Shown piece after piece: positions 9,302 to 17,568 of a DNA stretch of 64,000 nt (the stretch's first letter is position 1; every line of letters begins with the position of its first letter). The position numbers were made by a program, and so were the translations under genes. The notes beneath the pieces were generated by a model. The model saw only the letters and a program-made list of their open reading frames with translations, searched no databases and was not told where the DNA came from. This DNA is from Niastella yeongjuensis. Its GTDB lineage: Bacteria > Bacteroidota > Bacteroidia > Chitinophagales > Chitinophagaceae. The stretch is from NCBI RefSeq assembly GCF_900110245.1, contig NZ_FOCZ01000005.1, forward strand, positions 372,001 through 436,000. Direction: 5' to 3'.

Positions 9302-10165
9302 CTATGATTTTTCAGATTCTACCTGCACCACTTCATATTTATTTTTGCCATCAACCTGTACCGGCTGATAATATGTTTCTCCAATTTTAACATAAGTTTG
9401 ATCACCCACCTTTACTTCTTCCCCACCCTCGGGCAGATTCTCTACTACAGCGCCGGCTGGTGGTGGTACTACTTTATAAGTAGTACCGTCTTTTTGATAA
9501 TAAGCGCCCCCATAATAATAATTGGTAACATTGTTCACTACGGTCGTCTGGCTGTTGGAAGGAATGGTTGTAACAGTACCGCCAACCGGCGCCTGTACAA
9601 CCGTATACCCTCCACCAGATTGTGCATACCAAACACCCTGATCATAGTGATATTTCTCATTTTCAATAGTAACTACAATAGCGGTAACCGTCAGGGCTGC
9701 CACAAAAAAGCCCCAGGGATGCCAGGCGGGCCCCCAATAATAAGGCCGGTACGGATGATACACATAAGGATGATAACAATAATACCTTGCTCCTCCATAT
9801 ACATACGGCGGTCTTCTGTAGGTAGCAATGTTATTCCGCTGCACCACCGTGTTTCGGTTATTGACTACATTTACATCGTGGCTTCTGTCAACATTTACAT
9901 TGACCGTATTGCCACTGATATTGGTGTTATTGCTGTTGCGGCTGGCATTGTTGATGTTCCTGTTCCGGTCAATATCCCTGTTATTAATGTTGTTATTATT
10001 AATATTGGGCCGCGTACGTTCCGTGGCACCGCCATGCATGGGCTGCCGGTTAATTCCGCCGCCAGGTCTTTGTCCCCCTCCCCTTCTCTGCGCTGTTATG
10101 GGCTGACTGCTTACAGCAAGCAGCAACGCAAATAAGAATAGCGTACTGTATTTCTCTGATTTCAT
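9302..10165 (-). CDS. DUF6515-like exported Asn/Tyr-rich protein
   Basis: Exported low-complexity protein resembling the DUF6515 family, which has no known function. It has a signal peptide (about 1-25, SSQPITAQ), an Arg/Gly segment (RRGGGQRPGGG), an Asn-rich stretch (about 52-87) and an alternating NVNVDRSHDVNVVNN stretch. Next come Tyr/His/Pro repeats (YHPYVYHPYRPYYWGPAWHPWG), one hydrophobic segment (WGFFVAALTVTAIVV), and C-terminal repeats of the type GxxYYxxxGxxYxVVxPP seen three times. The repeat design suggests a beta-rich envelope or adhesive protein. It is a single gene with no visible operon partner: the gap to the next upstream gene is 141 bases. The biased composition makes database matches unreliable, so the family call is tentative. 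Confidence 0.65.
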   Translation of the reverse strand: MKSEKYSTLFLFALLLAVSSQPITAQRRGGGQRPGGGINRQPMHGGATERTRPNINNNNINNRDIDRNRNINNASRNSNNTNISGNTVNVNVDRSHDVNVVNNRNTVVQRNNIATYRRPPYVYGGARYYCYHPYVYHPYRPYYWGPAWHPWGFFVAALTVTAIVVTIENEKYHYDQGVWYAQSGGGYTVVQAPVGGTVTTIPSNSQTTVVNNVTNYYYGGAYYQKDGTTYKVVPPPAGAVVENLPEGGEEVKVGDQTYVKIGETYYQPVQVDGKNKYEVVQVESEKS

Positions 10166-10306
10166 TTCTTTTTCTCCAATGATTTAATAATAAAACCATA
10201 GGTTACAAAAAACGTATTTCCTTCGAACCGGTTGCGGGCACCTGAACCGGATATTCGGTTGTTGTGGTTTTGCCTTTGCCATTATTTTAATATTATTTGG
10301 TTCTTA

Positions 10307-11356
10307 TTAGTGTTGTTGGCTGGTATCCGGAAACACCCTTTGCCAGTCTTTTTGCATACTTACTACATGCCAGTTGTTTTTAGCGGCAGCGTTTAAAGAT
10401 GCGTTTGATTGTTCCTGGTAGTAAAATTCCCTTGTTGAATCGTCGTGATTGATGAGTAGCTGATAGGATGGATACCGGCTGCCCTGGCAGAAAGTTAACA
10501 TGGCGATATCGCCTTCCCCGCCTTCATTGCCACAGGCGAAGACAGGCCGTTGCCCGATGAAAGTGGCTATACCTGCCGGTTTACCTTCCTTGTCATTGAT
10601 GAGGGTAAGGACTGGTTGGCGGATAACGCTTTTTATGCTATCGTTATATTGGTACTTGAACGTGGTACCTATAACCTGGTATTTGGGTATATCATAAAGC
10701 TGCCAGGAGATGCCTCTCACAAATTCAGCGGTACCACCCGTACAAATAAAAGTGGTAAAACCGTTTGACCGTAAATATTGTAACAGTTCCAGCTGGGGTT
10801 GGTAAATGATATCCCTGATTGGCACATTCAGGCGCGGATAGGTAGCATAGGCAAAAAAATCATGAACGGCCAATTCAAATTTATCTGCCGTCATACCGGT
10901 ATGCATAGCTGCGATCAATTGTATGATGGCTTTATCACCACCGGTAGTAAAATATGATTTATTGCCTTCCAGTACAGCTTTAAATGGTTGTTTATTAGCC
11001 AGTGCCGGATTGTCTTTTACCATTCTTCTTACCCGGTACTGGATAAATAACTCCTGTACAAAGGGCTTTTCCGCCCACAGCGTGCCATCATTGTCAAATG
11101 TGGCTATCCGATCGATGACGGGAATAAATGTGTGGGAGGCTGTATCCGTTACTCCTTTTACATAAGCAATAATGGACTCTTTCAAAGGCCCGTTATTCCA
11201 GGATGGCAATGGGTCAGATACAACAGCGTCCGGTTTAGCTGATGGAGTGCCTTCTGCTTTTGGTATTTCGTTTCCCTTGTATTTACACCCGGTTGCCCAA
11301 AAAATCAACATTATAAACAGCAGGAGGCAACCGGTTGCCCATTTTTCACAATTCAT
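10307..11356 (-). CDS. HAD-superfamily phosphohydrolase lipoprotein
   Basis: Haloacid-dehalogenase fold hydrolase on a lipoprotein signal (WATGC, lipid Cys24). Motif I is FDNDGTLW with nucleophile Asp88 and acid/base Asp90. Motif II is the Thr in FICTGGTAEF, and a later acidic GNEGGEGDIAML segment fits motif IV, so a phosphatase is expected. Between them is a helical cap domain. A low-complexity linker (about 28-52) joins the lipid anchor to the enzyme. Related proteins are usually annotated only as HAD family or acid phosphatase-like. Acting in the periplasm, it may release phosphate from small organic esters. It lies 178 bases after the Nudix gene, with a terminator between, so it is transcribed separately. 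Confidence 0.85.
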   Translation of the reverse strand: MNCEKWATGCLLLFIMLIFWATGCKYKGNEIPKAEGTPSAKPDAVVSDPLPSWNNGPLKESIIAYVKGVTDTASHTFIPVIDRIATFDNDGTLWAEKPFVQELFIQYRVRRMVKDNPALANKQPFKAVLEGNKSYFTTGGDKAIIQLIAAMHTGMTADKFELAVHDFFAYATYPRLNVPIRDIIYQPQLELLQYLRSNGFTTFICTGGTAEFVRGISWQLYDIPKYQVIGTTFKYQYNDSIKSVIRQPVLTLINDKEGKPAGIATFIGQRPVFACGNEGGEGDIAMLTFCQGSRYPSYQLLINHDDSTREFYYQEQSNASLNAAAKNNWHVVSMQKDWQRVFPDTSQQH

Positions 11357-11440
11357 AGACCGACTATATATACCAAAAGGACACGGAACAGCCTATTAGT
11401 CCGCCAAAAAACCGAAAAAAAAGCGGGCTGCTCAAAAATA

Positions 11441-11478
11441 ACAACCATTTCTTGCGCCTACCGGGAAAAGATGGTTGT
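11441..11478 (-). terminator. Rho-independent terminator of the Nudix gene
   Basis: ACAACCAT (11441-11448) and ATGGTTGT (11471-11478) are perfect inverted repeats, extended inward by partial pairing of TCTT with AAGA. Reading on the minus strand the stem is followed by TATTTTTG. It lies about 57 bases after the Nudix stop and before the HAD start. Confidence 0.65.
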
Positions 11479-11534
11479 ATTTATTCAGAGATGCTTCCTT
11501 TTTTCAATACTTACCTTTAATAAACGTCAAGAGG

Positions 11535-11933
11535 CTAATCGATCAGATCATTTTCTTTTAAGTAGTCGAAGATGAGTATATCGACATGTGAGATCTTGTC
11601 TTTGTCAGCATATGTCAGCCAGGCTATTTCTTCTATCTCTGACTGGGGAGAAAGTGTTCCAGTGTAGGCAGCGGTATAACAGGTCATTTTGACTATAACC
11701 CCTTCGGCATGGCCATGTGCCTGGGCTTGAAAAATGCCAAATGCTTTCAGGGTAGTTTTGTCAAGTTCAACATTCAACTCTTCTTTTATTTCACGCAGCA
11801 AGGCCTGTTCATCCGTTTCTCCGGCCTCCCGTTTGCCACCAGGAATGTAAAATTTATCCTTACCGAATGATCTTGAAGAAAGTACCATTCTGTTTTCAAT
11901 TGCTATCCAGGCCAGTTTATCAATTATTGTCAT
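11535..11933 (-). CDS. Nudix hydrolase
   Basis: Small (132-residue) Nudix pyrophosphohydrolase, cleaving nucleoside diphosphates linked to another group. The Nudix box lies at about residues 33-55: GKREAGE, seven residues, then REIKEEL with the metal-binding Glu51 and Glu52. The box differs from consensus at one point: the last Gly is Asn (LNV). The remainder is the usual Nudix fold, with an early IAIENRMVLSSRS strand as in MutT/NUDT-like oxidised-nucleotide enzymes. The exact substrate cannot be assigned. It is monocistronic between two terminator hairpins. Confidence 0.88.
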   Translation of the reverse strand: MTIIDKLAWIAIENRMVLSSRSFGKDKFYIPGGKREAGETDEQALLREIKEELNVELDKTTLKAFGIFQAQAHGHAEGVIVKMTCYTAAYTGTLSPQSEIEEIAWLTYADKDKISHVDILIFDYLKENDLID

Positions 11934-11968
11934 ACAGGAAGGTTTAGTTACACCTGCAAGTAAACAAA

Positions 11969-11995
11969 AATCCCCTTCAATTACGAAAGGGGATT
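11969..11995 (-). terminator. Rho-independent terminator of the YncE-like gene
   Basis: AATCCCCTT (11969-11977) and AAGGGGATT (11987-11995) form a perfect 9-bp stem with a 9-base loop. On the minus strand it is followed by TTTGTTTA, so the run is ATTTTTG. It lies 35 bases after the stop of the YncE-like gene at 12031. Confidence 0.75.
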
Positions 11996-12030
11996 GAAAT
12001 TAACCATGTGAACCTGTACTGAGTCCTTTA

Positions 12031-13065
12031 TTATAATTTCTTTCCATACTCCAGCAACATAAAGGTGCCGGGTATAATGGCTGGTCTTGGTTTTGGATTT
12101 GCCGCCGTAGGCGCCGGCGTATCTCCCAATTGCGCAGTGACCGTATACAGATGTTCTGTCTTGCTGTCAAAAGCCAGGGTTTTGGCGCCCCGTGCAGTAA
12201 CTATGGTATCAACCACTTCAAACTTATCGGGTGCTAATTCTTTTACTATTGTTATAGTCCCTTCGCCATTTGAACAGGCAACCAACTTTGACTGTGCATC
12301 GAAGATGGCCCCATCTGTTAATTTACCGATGGGTAATCGTGCCACAACGTTGCCATCATCGGCATCCATCACCATCATCAACTGGCTCTTACGGCAGGTG
12401 CTGAACAACCGGTGGGTTTGTTTATCATATGCTAAACCGGTCGGTTCTTCACCGGGCGATAATTTAAACCTCTTTTTTATGACCAGCGTTTTACTATCAA
12501 ATACCACAATTTCATTGGCATCTTCCAGGTTCACATAAATGGTACCGGCGCCATCTGTTACACCAGCTTCCGGATTGCCTCCTGCATTGAAAGTCTTGAT
12601 TACTTTATTTGACAAGGCATCGATAACCGTAATGCTCTTAGCATCGTTATTGAAAATAAAAACCCGGTTCGTAAAGGGATCGTATAACAGCGCATCCGGG
12701 TCTTCATCAGTAGCAATCTGCGCCAGTGGTTGCAGCGTCTTAATATCAAACACCGTTACGTTATTGGCCTTGCCATTGGTGATAAACCCTTTTCCCAACG
12801 ACTGAATGGCACAAATACCATGTACCCCTTTTGTATTTGGAATAACCCCGATCTTTTCATGGGTGTCTGCATTCAGCACTTCTACCTGGTTGTTATGAGA
12901 AACATATAAACGCCTGTCTTCTGAACTCACAGAAACATAATCCCAGCCGCCTTCCCCGCCTATCACTGTCTTTTTCAACAGTTCAATACCGGAAGTATGC
13001 GTTTGGGAAAACCCGCAAAGAGAATGGCATATAACAAGCAGTAAAATAAAAATAGAACGTTTCAT
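12031..13065 (-). CDS. YncE-like secreted beta-propeller protein (paralogue 1)
   Basis: Periplasmic seven-bladed beta-propeller of the YncE/surface-layer NHL type: signal peptide (about 1-20, GFSQ) followed by repeated units such as TVFDIKTLQPLAQI, ITVIDALSNKVIKT and IVVFDSKTLVIKKR. The 344-residue length is usual. It starts 79 bases after the beta-helix lipoprotein gene, with a strong hairpin in that gap, so it is probably partly uncoupled from the TonB receptor transcript. It is clearly paralogous to the gene at 23708-24679: both share GGWDY, LYVSH, the NTxGVHGI segment and the GEEPTGLA/GEAPTGLA blade. YncE-like proteins have no confirmed reaction; binding of DNA, metals or a ligand has been proposed for relatives. 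Confidence 0.85.
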   Translation of the reverse strand: MKRSIFILLLVICHSLCGFSQTHTSGIELLKKTVIGGEGGWDYVSVSSEDRRLYVSHNNQVEVLNADTHEKIGVIPNTKGVHGICAIQSLGKGFITNGKANNVTVFDIKTLQPLAQIATDEDPDALLYDPFTNRVFIFNNDAKSITVIDALSNKVIKTFNAGGNPEAGVTDGAGTIYVNLEDANEIVVFDSKTLVIKKRFKLSPGEEPTGLAYDKQTHRLFSTCRKSQLMMVMDADDGNVVARLPIGKLTDGAIFDAQSKLVACSNGEGTITIVKELAPDKFEVVDTIVTARGAKTLAFDSKTEHLYTVTAQLGDTPAPTAANPKPRPAIIPGTFMLLEYGKKL

Positions 13066-13085
13066 TTATTGTGTTTTATAAAATA

Positions 13086-13120
13086 ACCCCGGCCGGCAAT
13101 GCACTGCTGCCAACCGGGGT
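13086..13120 (-). terminator. Intra-locus hairpin after the beta-helix lipoprotein gene
   Basis: ACCCCGG (13086-13092) pairs with CCGGGGT (13114-13120), with an inner GGCA/TGCC stem. On the minus strand it is followed by TATTTTATAAAAC. It lies between the beta-helix lipoprotein stop and the YncE start, so it either ends the receptor transcript or sets the ratio of downstream expression. Confidence 0.6.
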
Positions 13121-13144
13121 AATGCGGGTTTCAAAAGGTATGGA

Positions 13145-14566
13145 TTAATGCTGATTGCCGGAACCGTCGGCCTGATAGCAGCCGAGGTCTTTTCCTGGTG
13201 TAGCCGCAGCTGTTGCACCAAAGTTGGCATCAATTGGAATGTTAACTGGAATTGTAAAGCTGGTATACCCTTTACCCAATGCAGGTGAACCTGTTTTCAA
13301 ATGAAAATCGTAGCCATCTACCGAAGCCTGAGTGGCAAAATTCATATTAGGCAAAGGATAATTAACAAACTGGGGGTTGTTCAGTCCAACCAATGCTGAT
13401 CCGTCATATTGGATGCCAAAGGTATAACCGGCTCCCAGGAATGTTTTCATATCCGGAACATCAGTTGATTGCGGATAAGTAACTACCGCCTGCGCCACAT
13501 TGGTGGGAACGATCTGCGCTGCCTGCGCTGCATTATCAACATAATTGAAGTTATAACCATAGGCTGTTCTGGGAATAAAGTCGCCGTTGTGCGGGCCGGT
13601 AGTATCTGCCAGGTACACTTTAGCTGTTACGTCATTTCCGCCGGCAACTCTCATCCCAAACTGACAATCTACCAACAGGTTGTTATAAGCCAGTCCCCTT
13701 GAATTGTTTTCAATTTCAATAGAACCGCCGCGGGCGCCAAAGGTCTTTACATTTCTGTAGCCCATGTTGATATAGGTATTGTTGAACATGGCAATCATAC
13801 ACTCTCTGCCGGTGCTGCCATCATTGGCCGATTTGGTACCGTTGGTAGCACCGCCAATGATCAGGTTATAAGCCATAACACCCTGCGTACCACCTTTGGC
13901 GTTCAATCCATCACCGCCGGTAGCGCCGCATTTTTCCATGGTATTACGCACCATAAAGATGTCGCCGCCATAATAACGGATAGCGTCATCGGGCGTACCA
14001 TAGATCCAGGAATCTTCCATAATAAATTTGCCGCTGTAGTTGCCGAAATAAACAGCGTATTTATCACCCACGGCCGGACCTGCAAATGGAATGCTTTGCA
14101 AACCAGCGCCGGTAAAGTCAAGATGCGTCCATTTAAGCACCAATAACGGACAGGTAGGTCCGCACCAGATACCACCCCAGCCGCCTGCATAAGCAGAATC
14201 GGTTGTAGCGGTTGATGACCCGGTAGTTTTTGTTCTGGAAGGATCGGTAATGGTGATCGGTGCCTCTTTTGTACCTAATGTAACCATGGTACCATTTACA
14301 AAGAAGCATGCTCCGTTCTTAACCTGCACCGTTACCCCTTTCTGGATCAACAACGTATCGCCGGCATTAACGGTCACATTTCCGGTGACAGTATAGGTAA
14401 GGCCCGTTTTCATGGTGCCCTTAATTGCGCCGGATAACGGAGCGCTGTTGTCTACCTGCTGCCCGATCTGGATCTGCGCCTGCGACACTTTGCTGTCGTT
14501 TTTTGAACAGGCAGTGAATGCCAATGCAAGCACCAAACTGCAACCTGCAATTGTTACATGTTTCAT
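13145..14566 (-). CDS. Right-handed beta-helix lipoprotein (TonB-receptor partner)
   Basis: Surface or periplasmic lipoprotein with signal ending LAFTAC (lipid Cys20) and a right-handed parallel beta-helix covering most of the rest. The evidence is the N-terminal GDTLLIQKGVTVQVKNGACFFVNGTMVTLGTKEAPITITD pattern in short imperfect turns (described by residues 67-106) and later Asn/Gly-rich coils such as YNLIIGGATNG and ENNSRGLAYNNLL. The fold is common in polysaccharide lyases and secreted adhesins, but no catalytic triad could be assigned. The gene follows the TonB receptor by 17 bases, taking the place that SusD would have in a Sus locus. It may act as ligand capture for that receptor; this is inferred from position. 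Confidence 0.8.
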   Translation of the reverse strand: MKHVTIAGCSLVLALAFTACSKNDSKVSQAQIQIGQQVDNSAPLSGAIKGTMKTGLTYTVTGNVTVNAGDTLLIQKGVTVQVKNGACFFVNGTMVTLGTKEAPITITDPSRTKTTGSSTATTDSAYAGGWGGIWCGPTCPLLVLKWTHLDFTGAGLQSIPFAGPAVGDKYAVYFGNYSGKFIMEDSWIYGTPDDAIRYYGGDIFMVRNTMEKCGATGGDGLNAKGGTQGVMAYNLIIGGATNGTKSANDGSTGRECMIAMFNNTYINMGYRNVKTFGARGGSIEIENNSRGLAYNNLLVDCQFGMRVAGGNDVTAKVYLADTTGPHNGDFIPRTAYGYNFNYVDNAAQAAQIVPTNVAQAVVTYPQSTDVPDMKTFLGAGYTFGIQYDGSALVGLNNPQFVNYPLPNMNFATQASVDGYDFHLKTGSPALGKGYTSFTIPVNIPIDANFGATAAATPGKDLGCYQADGSGNQH

Positions 14567-14583
14567 TTGTTGGAATTTATATG

Positions 14584-17439
14584 TTAGAATTTAAATCTGA
14601 ATCCGAGTGAATAAGAAGCATAGAACCGGTCGTATTGAACGGTCATATAATCAGTGCTCTCCTGGAATGGCAACTGCGTTTTTGTATGATAAGCATTGTT
14701 ATGCTGCTTTATGATCAGCCTGAAGGGCGTATTCAGCAGGTTATTTGCTTTTACATATATGATATAGTGTTTGCCAAACTGCCGTTGCGCAGAAAAATCA
14801 AGATTGGTAGTAGGCTTTTCCCAGTTGTCGAACCCTTTGTATTGAGAGAGGGTATTGATCCTTTCTCCTGTATATACCAGCGCCAACTGTGCGTCGGTTT
14901 TATTTTTAGCACTTTTATACAACAAAGAGAAGTTACCTATATGTGCACTTTGCCCCTGTAATGGCCGGCGATCGGGCACGTTGGTAAACTTCGTAGTATT
15001 GTCCGGAGTAAGGTACACATATAACTTGGTGGCATTGATCACGGAGTTGGTGAAAGTATAATTACCTGATACACCAAAGTTGCCAAAGAATTTTCTGAAA
15101 ACCAGTTCAACACCAAAGTTATTGGCGGTACCAAAGTTTTGCGGTGATAAGATCGGTGTAGCGCCATAGTTGCCACTGGTAGCTGAATAAGGCGCAAATG
15201 CATATTCAATTGGATTGTTGATGAGCTTGTAAAAAGCACCGATCATGAACTGGTCGAGCCCTTTGGGGAATAATTCATAACGCACATCAAAGTTGTCGAT
15301 CACCGTATGTTTGATGTAGGGATTGCCTTCCACTAAATACGTATCATTGGAACCGCTTTTATCGGGGAACGGGATCAGGTCGGCAAAGGCCGGACGGAAA
15401 ATGGACCTGAAATAAGAGAAGCGAATGTCCCTGGTTTTGCTGAATGCATATTTACCCTGTACGCTGGGTAAGAAATCCATGAAGTTGATATCTGCCGATT
15501 TACCAGGCAACGCATCGTTCAGCGACGACATATAATTCTGATGGGTATTCTCCACCCGTAAACCACCCAGTATTTCAAAATGGCTGCTAAGCTGATATTT
15601 GAGCATGCCATAGGCAGCATATACATTTTCATAGGCATGGTAAATGCCGGGATTTTGTGCTGCGTTTCCTAATGCTGCGTTGTAGGGAATAAAAGTGTAT
15701 TTGCTGTCAGGAATGGAAACATATTTCTGGTACACAGAATCTTTATCATTCACCGGTGTAAGGTTGTAGGCATTGTCATAGTTATCCCTTTCTTTATGCC
15801 GGTACATACCGCCAAAACTTAGCAGGGCAGTTTTACCTGCAATGGCCGTTTTGTAATGGAAATTCAAATACCCCGCCAGGTCTTTATCTGTATTATGGAT
15901 CCATTCACGCGATTCGTCTTCTGTTTGCAAGGTGCCTAAAGTATAGGTCCCCGCGCCGGCATTGGGTGTTACTTTCTGTCCCATTGAAAACTCGGCAATA
16001 TCAGGCACTTCCCTTTTTGCCAGGGCCGCCGTCAGCGACCAATCGGTAGTAAGACCCTCCCACAAGGTGTTATTGCCCTGTAGGGTAATGTTGTTGATGG
16101 TTTGCAGATCGCTGCGCGTTTCAATTTTATTATGTATTGCATAAGGCCCTACAAAATTGTTTGGAAGCGTATAACCGCCTAACAGGGTATCGCTGGTTAA
16201 CCGCACCCTTCTTTCATTCAATTGCAGGTGTGTGGCAAAGAGACTGATGGAGTTATTTTTATTGAATGCATAGTCAATCTTGCCTTCTACACCCGAGCGG
16301 TCTATGCGGGAATTGTACTGCCGGTAAAAATCATCTGAAATAGCTGGTTGCTGGGCTGTATGGTCATTGGGTGCCGGGGGTACCGTGGCGCTTTGCTGTA
16401 AGATCTGTGAATTACTTCCCCGGTATGTATTCTGATAACTGCCTGCTAATATAACGCCCAGCTTATTGTGTAAAAACCGGTTGCCCAGCGTCAGGTTTAC
16501 ATTTTTATTGATGGGCGGCTTTGACGCATCTGTAACCAGGTTGTTATAGGGAAATGCATCAACAGGCGCATACACGCCGGGTCCCGACAACTCGGCCGGT
16601 GATTTACTATTTACTGAGGACTTATTAAATGAATGAAAATCCCGGTTCAAAAAAAGCTGACTGTACCCTGTTCCCACATTCCCTTCTGCAATAAAACGAT
16701 TGGGCGCACTTCTCATCACCAGGTTCATTACCCCACCGGTTGCATCCCCTTCCAGATCGGGCGTCAGTGATTTAATTACTTCTATCCTGTCTAACAGGTC
16801 GGCAGGAAAAATATCGAGGGGAACGTAGCGGTTCCGGTTATCGGGGCTTGGTATTTTTATTCCATTTACCAGGGTGGTGTTGTATCTTTTATCCATGCCG
16901 CGGATAATGGCATGTTGTCCATCGCCCGTACTGCTGCGTTCAATTGACACGCCAGAGATCCGCTGCATTACATTGGCAACGGTAATATCTGGTGAAATAG
17001 CAATGGTTTTGGAGGAAACAATATTGACAATGCTATTGGCCAGTTGTTCTCTTTTTTGCGCGTATTGATCTGAACCGCCATCGCGTACAGCTGATTTAGT
17101 AACCTCTGACAAGGTTACACCTTTCGGGAAAAGGTATATATCAAACTCTCTGGTATCGTTACCGGCAATTACAATGATGGTATCTACATCGGTATAACCA
17201 ATATAAGAGATCTGCAGGTCGTAGGTACCATTGACAAGCCCTTTAAATGTAAATCCACCGTCCAGTGAAGTAACCACTTTCTTTAGTTCATGTTTGATCA
17301 ATATATTGGCGCCAATCAATTGTTCCTTCGTGAGTCCATCATACACATGGCCTTTAATAGTACCAGCCAATACAGCGGTAGTGGTCAATAAGAAAGTAAA
17401 GACAGCAATTAGTTTTCGGTAAAGTGCGCAGTTGATCAT
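14584..17439 (-). CDS. TonB-dependent receptor with carboxypeptidase-like N-terminal domain
   Basis: Outer-membrane TonB-dependent receptor of 951 residues: signal peptide (about 1-25, AVLAGT), CarboxypepD_reg-like domain (about 26-105), plug with VANVMQRISGVSIERSSTGDG and IIRGMDKRYNTTLVNGI, then a large barrel ending in YSLGFRFKF. The plug resembles the TonB-Xanth-Caul or ferric/heme-type receptors, not SusC: the SusC signature ATALYGSRAANG is missing. It leads a locus of receptor, beta-helix lipoprotein and YncE-like propeller. The two-component genes upstream on the same strand begin 130 bases away and could regulate it. The substrate is unknown; a metal chelate, glycan or nucleic-acid fragment are all possible. 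Confidence 0.9.
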   Translation of the reverse strand: MINCALYRKLIAVFTFLLTTTAVLAGTIKGHVYDGLTKEQLIGANILIKHELKKVVTSLDGGFTFKGLVNGTYDLQISYIGYTDVDTIIVIAGNDTREFDIYLFPKGVTLSEVTKSAVRDGGSDQYAQKREQLANSIVNIVSSKTIAISPDITVANVMQRISGVSIERSSTGDGQHAIIRGMDKRYNTTLVNGIKIPSPDNRNRYVPLDIFPADLLDRIEVIKSLTPDLEGDATGGVMNLVMRSAPNRFIAEGNVGTGYSQLFLNRDFHSFNKSSVNSKSPAELSGPGVYAPVDAFPYNNLVTDASKPPINKNVNLTLGNRFLHNKLGVILAGSYQNTYRGSNSQILQQSATVPPAPNDHTAQQPAISDDFYRQYNSRIDRSGVEGKIDYAFNKNNSISLFATHLQLNERRVRLTSDTLLGGYTLPNNFVGPYAIHNKIETRSDLQTINNITLQGNNTLWEGLTTDWSLTAALAKREVPDIAEFSMGQKVTPNAGAGTYTLGTLQTEDESREWIHNTDKDLAGYLNFHYKTAIAGKTALLSFGGMYRHKERDNYDNAYNLTPVNDKDSVYQKYVSIPDSKYTFIPYNAALGNAAQNPGIYHAYENVYAAYGMLKYQLSSHFEILGGLRVENTHQNYMSSLNDALPGKSADINFMDFLPSVQGKYAFSKTRDIRFSYFRSIFRPAFADLIPFPDKSGSNDTYLVEGNPYIKHTVIDNFDVRYELFPKGLDQFMIGAFYKLINNPIEYAFAPYSATSGNYGATPILSPQNFGTANNFGVELVFRKFFGNFGVSGNYTFTNSVINATKLYVYLTPDNTTKFTNVPDRRPLQGQSAHIGNFSLLYKSAKNKTDAQLALVYTGERINTLSQYKGFDNWEKPTTNLDFSAQRQFGKHYIIYVKANNLLNTPFRLIIKQHNNAYHTKTQLPFQESTDYMTVQYDRFYASYSLGFRFKF

Positions 17440-17460
17440 CGCTGATTTTTGAATGTGCTA

Positions 17461-17468
17461 CAAAAATA
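17461..17468 (-). promoter_or_regulatory. Possible -7 promoter box (TATTTTTG) of the TonB receptor gene
   Basis: Read on the minus strand the bases give TATTTTTG, an exact fit to the Bacteroidota -7 consensus TAnnTTTG, 21 bases before the ATG of the receptor. No clear TTTG -33 box lies 19-21 bases further upstream, so the call is tentative. Confidence 0.35.
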
Positions 17469-17568
17469 AAGGGACGTCAACAGCCTGTATTACCGGGGCT
17501 TATGAATTAATGCTTTAATGATGTTTCCTTAATTGTAAAGTAAAAATATCCTCAGAAATAAATCAGAA

